A stretch of DNA of 9,700 nucleotides, from contig DMIX01000341.1 in assembly GCA_003451975.1 (NCBI GenBank), forward strand, positions 1 to 9,700, in the 5' to 3' direction. Source of the stretch: Propionibacteriaceae bacterium. Lineage in GTDB: Bacteria > Actinomycetota > Actinomycetes > Propionibacteriales > Propionibacteriaceae. Of the stretch, positions 6,765 to 9,700 are shown in pieces (the first letter of the stretch is position 1; every line of letters begins with the position of its first letter). The notes under the pieces were generated by a model. That model was not told where the DNA came from, did no database searches, and was given only the letters and a program-made list of their open reading frames with translations. The translations under genes and the position numbers were made by a program.

Positions 6765-6792
6765 AGGGTACCCAATCCGGCGAGCTTCGCAA
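6765..6792 (-). promoter_or_regulatory. Putative promoter for the DUF3073 gene
   Basis: On the minus strand TTGCGA (6792-6787) and TACCCT (6770-6765) are 16 bases apart, which would start transcription near 6757 and leave a leader of about 60 bases. It lies in the 109-base gap between purM and DUF3073, so the small gene may be expressed apart from the purine genes. This is a sequence match only. Confidence 0.35.
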
Positions 6793-6804
6793 AGACGCCG
6801 GGCT

Positions 6805-7866
6805 TCAAACCGCTGTGTGTGAACCGACCATCTGAACCGTTCCAGGTATGCCTGGGGTGGTGCGAGCCGCGCCCATCACCCAGCTTGCGATTCCGAGTCC
6901 GTCCAGCACCTCTTGGGCGGTCTGTACCGAGGACTGAGGTAGCACCAGTGCCATTCCGACGCCCTGATTGAGCGTCGCTTCGACATCGGCCTGGCTGAGT
7001 CCACCGAGCTGTTGCGTCACAGCGAAGACGGCCGGCGGCGTCCAGGTACTGCGATCCAGTTCGACCGTGATGCCCTCGGGGATCACCCGGGCCAGGTTGT
7101 TGGCCAGACCCCCGCCAGTGATGTGACTGATCGCATGTACCTCGCAGGCTGCGATGACCGCCAGCAGATCCTTGGCATAGACCCGGGTGGGGATCAGCAG
7201 TTCCTCGCCCAGGCTGCGTCCGAACTCCGGAACGTCACGGGCCAGGTTCCAGCTTGCGTCGCCGAAGACCTTGCGCACCAGCGAGTAGCCATTGGAGTGC
7301 AGGCCCGAGGATGCCAGTGCCAACACGACGTCGTCGGCGACGACCCGCTCCGGTCCGAGGATGGCGTCCGCCTCGACAACTCCCGTAGTGGCGCCGGCCA
7401 CATCGAAGTCATCAATGCCCAGCAGACCGGGATGCTCGGCGGTCTCGCCGCCCAGGAGTGCGGCACCGGCGGCGGTACAGGCCGCCGCGATACCGCCCAC
7501 GATGGCGGCGATGCGCTCGGGATGGACTTTGCCGCAGGCGATGTAATCGGTGACGAACAGCGGTTCAGCTCCGGTCACGACCAGATCGTCGACGAGCATT
7601 CCGATCAGGTCCCAGCCGATGGTGTCGTAGACGCCCATCGCCTGGGCGATCGCGACTTTGGTGCCGACACCATCGGTGGAGGTCGCCAGCACTGGATGCC
7701 GATAGCCGGCCAATGCTGAGGCGTCGAAGAAGCCGGCGAAACCGCCCAGACCCCCCATCACCTCAGGACGCCGACTGGCCGCGACCGCGCCCTTCATCAG
7801 CTCGACGGCACGCTCACCGGCCTCGATGTCGACACCGGCGGCGGCGTAGGCGTTGGGTTCAGCCAT
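6805..7866 (-). CDS. purM: Phosphoribosylformylglycinamidine cyclo-ligase (AIR synthetase)
   Basis: PurM uses ATP to close formylglycinamidine ribonucleotide into aminoimidazole ribonucleotide, the fifth step of purine synthesis, as a cytosolic dimer. Its 353 residues match the family. Visible motifs are STDGVGTKV (63-71), the GWDLIGMLVDDLVVTGAEPLFVTDYIA region (84-110), GGETAEHPG (139-147), SSGLHSNGYSLVRKV (186-200) and HITGGGLANNL (248-258). The ATG at 7866 overlaps the purF stop by 8 bases. It is preceded, inside purF, by GGAG at 7874-7871 with 4 bases of spacing, so purF and purM are translationally linked. An imperfect inverted repeat CCGGCG/CGCCGG (6777-6801) just after the stop is a weak terminator candidate at most. 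Confidence 0.97.
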   Translation of the reverse strand: MAEPNAYAAAGVDIEAGERAVELMKGAVAASRRPEVMGGLGGFAGFFDASALAGYRHPVLATSTDGVGTKVAIAQAMGVYDTIGWDLIGMLVDDLVVTGAEPLFVTDYIACGKVHPERIAAIVGGIAAACTAAGAALLGGETAEHPGLLGIDDFDVAGATTGVVEADAILGPERVVADDVVLALASSGLHSNGYSLVRKVFGDASWNLARDVPEFGRSLGEELLIPTRVYAKDLLAVIAACEVHAISHITGGGLANNLARVIPEGITVELDRSTWTPPAVFAVTQQLGGLSQADVEATLNQGVGMALVLPQSSVQTAQEVLDGLGIASWVMGAARTTPGIPGTVQMVGSHTAV

Positions 7867-9313
7867 GAGTCTCCAATCCCATCTGGGCGGCGCGGTCGGC
7901 CGGGATCTGTACCGGGTAGATGCCGTCGAAGCAAGCCCGGCACAACGTCTTCATCGATCGTCCAGTGGAGGCCACCAGGCCTTCCAGCGTGATGTAGGCC
8001 AACGAGTCGGCACCGATGGATCGGCAGATCTCCTCCTGACTCAGGCCGGGCGCGATGAGTTCAGCGCGGGTGGCGAAGTCGATGCCGAAGAAGCAGGGCC
8101 ACTGCACTGGCGGAGATGCGATGCGCACGTGAACCTCGGCGGCGCCGGCCTCGCGCAACATCTTCACCAGCGCCCGTTGGGTGTTCCCGCGCACGATGGA
8201 GTCGTCGACCACGATGAGTCGTTTGCCTTCGATCATGTCGCGGATCGGATTCAGCTTCAGCCGGATACCGAGCTGACGAATGGTCTGCGACGGCTGGATG
8301 AAGGTGCGACCCACATAGGAGTTCTTCACCAGTCCCATGCCGAAGGGGATCCCGGACGCCTCGGCGTAGCCGATCGCCGAGGGGGTGCCCGACTCCGGAG
8401 TGGGAATCACCAGATCGGCATCGATCGGGGCTTCCAAGGCCAGTGTCCGGCCGATCTCGACGCGGGCTGCGTGGACGCGGCGCCCAGCGATCACGGTGTC
8501 GGGGCGGGCCAGATAGACATACTCGAATAGGCAGCCTTTGGGCTCGGCCTGGGCGAAGCGGGTGGTGCTCAGTCCGGCGGCACCGATGGACACCATTTCG
8601 CCCGGTTCCACCTCGCGGATGAAAGTGGCGCCGATGATGTCCAAGGCCGCCGTTTCGCTGGCCACCACCCAGCCGTTCTCCAGTCGGCCCAACACCAGCG
8701 GATGGATCCCTTGGGGATCGCGTGCGGCGAACAGCGTCTCTTCGTTGCAGAACACCAAGCAGAACGCGCCCCTGAGTCGAGGCAGCACTTCCAGCGCGGC
8801 CTCGCGCAGGCCCTGGGCGCCGTGGACAGTGAGCAGCGCTGTGACCAGCGCGGTGTCGGAGGTGGAATCCATGCGGTGCTTGCGCGGCACCTCTGGTGCT
8901 TCGGCTGAGGTTTCCAGCCACGACTGCAGCTCGTCGGTGTTGGTCAGATTGCCGTTGTGGGCCAGCGCGATTCCATAGTCGGGGGTGCCCCGAAAGGTGG
9001 GTTGGGCGTTGCTCCAGGTGCTGGCCCCGGTCGTGGAGTACCGACAGTGCCCGACGGCGAGATGTCCGGTGAGGGAGTTCAGCGTGGTCTCGTCGAAGAC
9101 CTGTGACACCAGACCCATGTCTTTGAAGACCATGATCCGGTCACCATTGCTGACCGCGATGCCAGCCGATTCCTGGCCGCGATGTTGCAGGGCGTACAGC
9201 CCGTAGTAGCTGAGTTTGGCGACTTCCTCGCCAGGTGCCCACACGCCGAAAACGCCACAGGCGTCGCGGGGGCCGGGATCGTCGAAGATGGAGTCGTCAC
9301 CCGGGCTCTGCAC
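7859..9313 (-). CDS. purF: Amidophosphoribosyltransferase (class II glutamine amidotransferase)
   Basis: PurF catalyses the committed step of purine synthesis, making phosphoribosylamine from PRPP and glutamine. Of its 484 residues, about 18 form a short leader that is expected to be removed to expose the catalytic Cys19 (RDACGVFG). The N-terminal amidotransferase domain shows LQHRGQESAG, GHCRYSTTG and LAHNGNLTN. The phosphoribosyltransferase domain has PTPESGTPSAIGYA and the PRPP loop VVDDSIVRGNT (368-378). Cys261, Cys407, Cys458 and Cys461 match the four Fe-S cluster cysteines of the Bacillus-type enzyme, so this is the leader-processed, 4Fe-4S form rather than the E. coli form. The start is GTG at 9313. 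No Shine-Dalgarno is present, but TAGCAT sits 6 bases upstream. DUF4870 ends 42 bases upstream on the same strand. Confidence 0.97.
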   Translation of the reverse strand: MQSPGDDSIFDDPGPRDACGVFGVWAPGEEVAKLSYYGLYALQHRGQESAGIAVSNGDRIMVFKDMGLVSQVFDETTLNSLTGHLAVGHCRYSTTGASTWSNAQPTFRGTPDYGIALAHNGNLTNTDELQSWLETSAEAPEVPRKHRMDSTSDTALVTALLTVHGAQGLREAALEVLPRLRGAFCLVFCNEETLFAARDPQGIHPLVLGRLENGWVVASETAALDIIGATFIREVEPGEMVSIGAAGLSTTRFAQAEPKGCLFEYVYLARPDTVIAGRRVHAARVEIGRTLALEAPIDADLVIPTPESGTPSAIGYAEASGIPFGMGLVKNSYVGRTFIQPSQTIRQLGIRLKLNPIRDMIEGKRLIVVDDSIVRGNTQRALVKMLREAGAAEVHVRIASPPVQWPCFFGIDFATRAELIAPGLSQEEICRSIGADSLAYITLEGLVASTGRSMKTLCRACFDGIYPVQIPADRAAQMGLETHG

Positions 9314-9319
9314 ACGCTA

Positions 9320-9325
9320 ATGCTA
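9320..9325 (-). promoter_or_regulatory. Putative -10 box for a leaderless purF transcript
   Basis: TAGCAT on the minus strand fits the TANNNT pattern of actinobacterial -10 boxes. It is followed by 6 bases and then the purF GTG, so transcription would begin at or next to the start codon. No Shine-Dalgarno and no clear -35 box are seen in the 42-base gap. Confidence 0.4.
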
Positions 9326-9355
9326 GCCGTGCGGCAGGCCCGGGTGCGACCAAGC

Positions 9356-9694
9356 TCACTTCACCAGGCGGATGTTGACCGGGTAGCGGTAGTCCTCACC
9401 CTTCGAGGCGGCGACCGAAGCGATGATGCGCAACACCAGCCAAATGATCGGCAAGATGAAGATCGTGATGAACCCGATGAAGATGAACATCAACAGCACC
9501 GAGGCGAGCATCGAAATGATGTAGGTGATCTCGAAGTTCAGCGACTCCACCGCAGCGGCGCGCACACGGGGACTTTCCGGACCCTTGATCAGCATGATCA
9601 GCAGCGGGCCCAGGAAGCCCAGGCCGACCACCGTGGCCAGCAATGCCGACCAATGGGCCGCCGAGGCCCAAGTGTTCTCTTCAGCGACGTTCAT
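9356..9694 (-). CDS. DUF4870 domain small membrane protein
   Basis: This is a 112-residue integral membrane protein of the DUF4870 family, whose function is not known. Family signs are the N-terminal ENTWASAAHWSALL, the GFLGPLLIMLIKGPESPRVR loop with a charged GPESP turn (38-42), ESLNFEITY (50-58), and the C-terminal GEDYRYPVNIRLVK (99-112). Hydrophobic segments cover about 14-36, 56-74 and 75-95, the last two almost continuous, giving about three membrane passes. The length is close to that usual for the family. The ATG at 9694 matches the family's short N-terminus, but only 6 bases upstream are inside the window, so the ribosome binding site and promoter cannot be seen. purF follows on the same strand; no functional link is evident. 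Confidence 0.88.
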   Translation of the reverse strand: MNVAEENTWASAAHWSALLATVVGLGFLGPLLIMLIKGPESPRVRAAAVESLNFEITYIISMLASVLLMFIFIGFITIFILPIIWLVLRIIASVAASKGEDYRYPVNIRLVK

Positions 9695-9700
9695 TTGACC

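Noticed and set aside
6777..6801. Terminator after purM (CCGGCG/CGCCGG inverted repeat)
   Set aside because: It has only 6 base pairs, a 13-base loop and no T-run, and it overlaps the putative DUF3073 promoter; too weak to call.
6540..6971. 143-codon plus-strand frame across the DUF3073-purM gap
   Set aside because: It overlaps both real minus-strand genes and shows no motif or ribosome binding site.
7012..7719. 235-codon plus-strand frame inside purM
   Set aside because: It is antisense to intact purM with no domain and no promoter; the same holds for the frame at 7853-8530 inside purF.
1..9700. Defence system, prophage, CRISPR or mobile island
   Set aside because: No transposase, integrase, repeat array or tRNA-like sequence was seen; base composition and gene content look like conserved chromosome throughout.

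Overview
This is a GC-rich chromosomal window from an actinobacterium (Actinomycetota). That assignment rests on the gene families, on GTG and TTG starts, and on TGA as the usual stop: of the eleven genuine gene ends visible, ten use TGA and one TAA. The order sucB, lipB, lipA, DUF4191 resembles the lipoate region of mycobacteria and other Actinomycetota, although here an ABC-F gene follows DUF4191. A propionibacterial relative is a guess, and I cannot name a genus.

Plus-strand block (1-5698). The 3' part of sucB (2-oxoglutarate dehydrogenase E2) overlaps lipB by 4 bases. Next come lipA with its own promoter, a DUF4191 membrane protein, a duplicated-ATPase ABC-F gene and a fructosamine-kinase-like gene. 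LipB and LipA make the lipoyl group that E2 carries, so the first three genes form one functional unit. The ABC-F gene is interrupted by a single in-frame TAG exactly in the linker between its two ATPase domains. The frame is otherwise open for 599 sense codons.

Junction (5699-5782). The two blocks converge here on a 63-base, nearly perfect long hairpin (5714-5776). It may be a bidirectional terminator or a dispersed palindromic element.

Minus-strand block (9694 down to 5783). In transcription order it holds a small DUF4870 membrane protein, purF, purM (overlapping purF by 8 bases), a small acidic DUF3073 protein and a class I methyltransferase. PurF and PurM catalyse the first and fifth steps of de novo purine synthesis. 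purF has a -10-like hexamer only 6 bases before its GTG start, which suggests a leaderless mRNA.

No tRNA, rRNA, IS element, CRISPR array or phage gene is seen. No gene-free stretch exceeds about 110 bases. The window is mostly core metabolism; the points worth a second look are the amber codon in the ABC-F gene and the long hairpin at the convergent junction.
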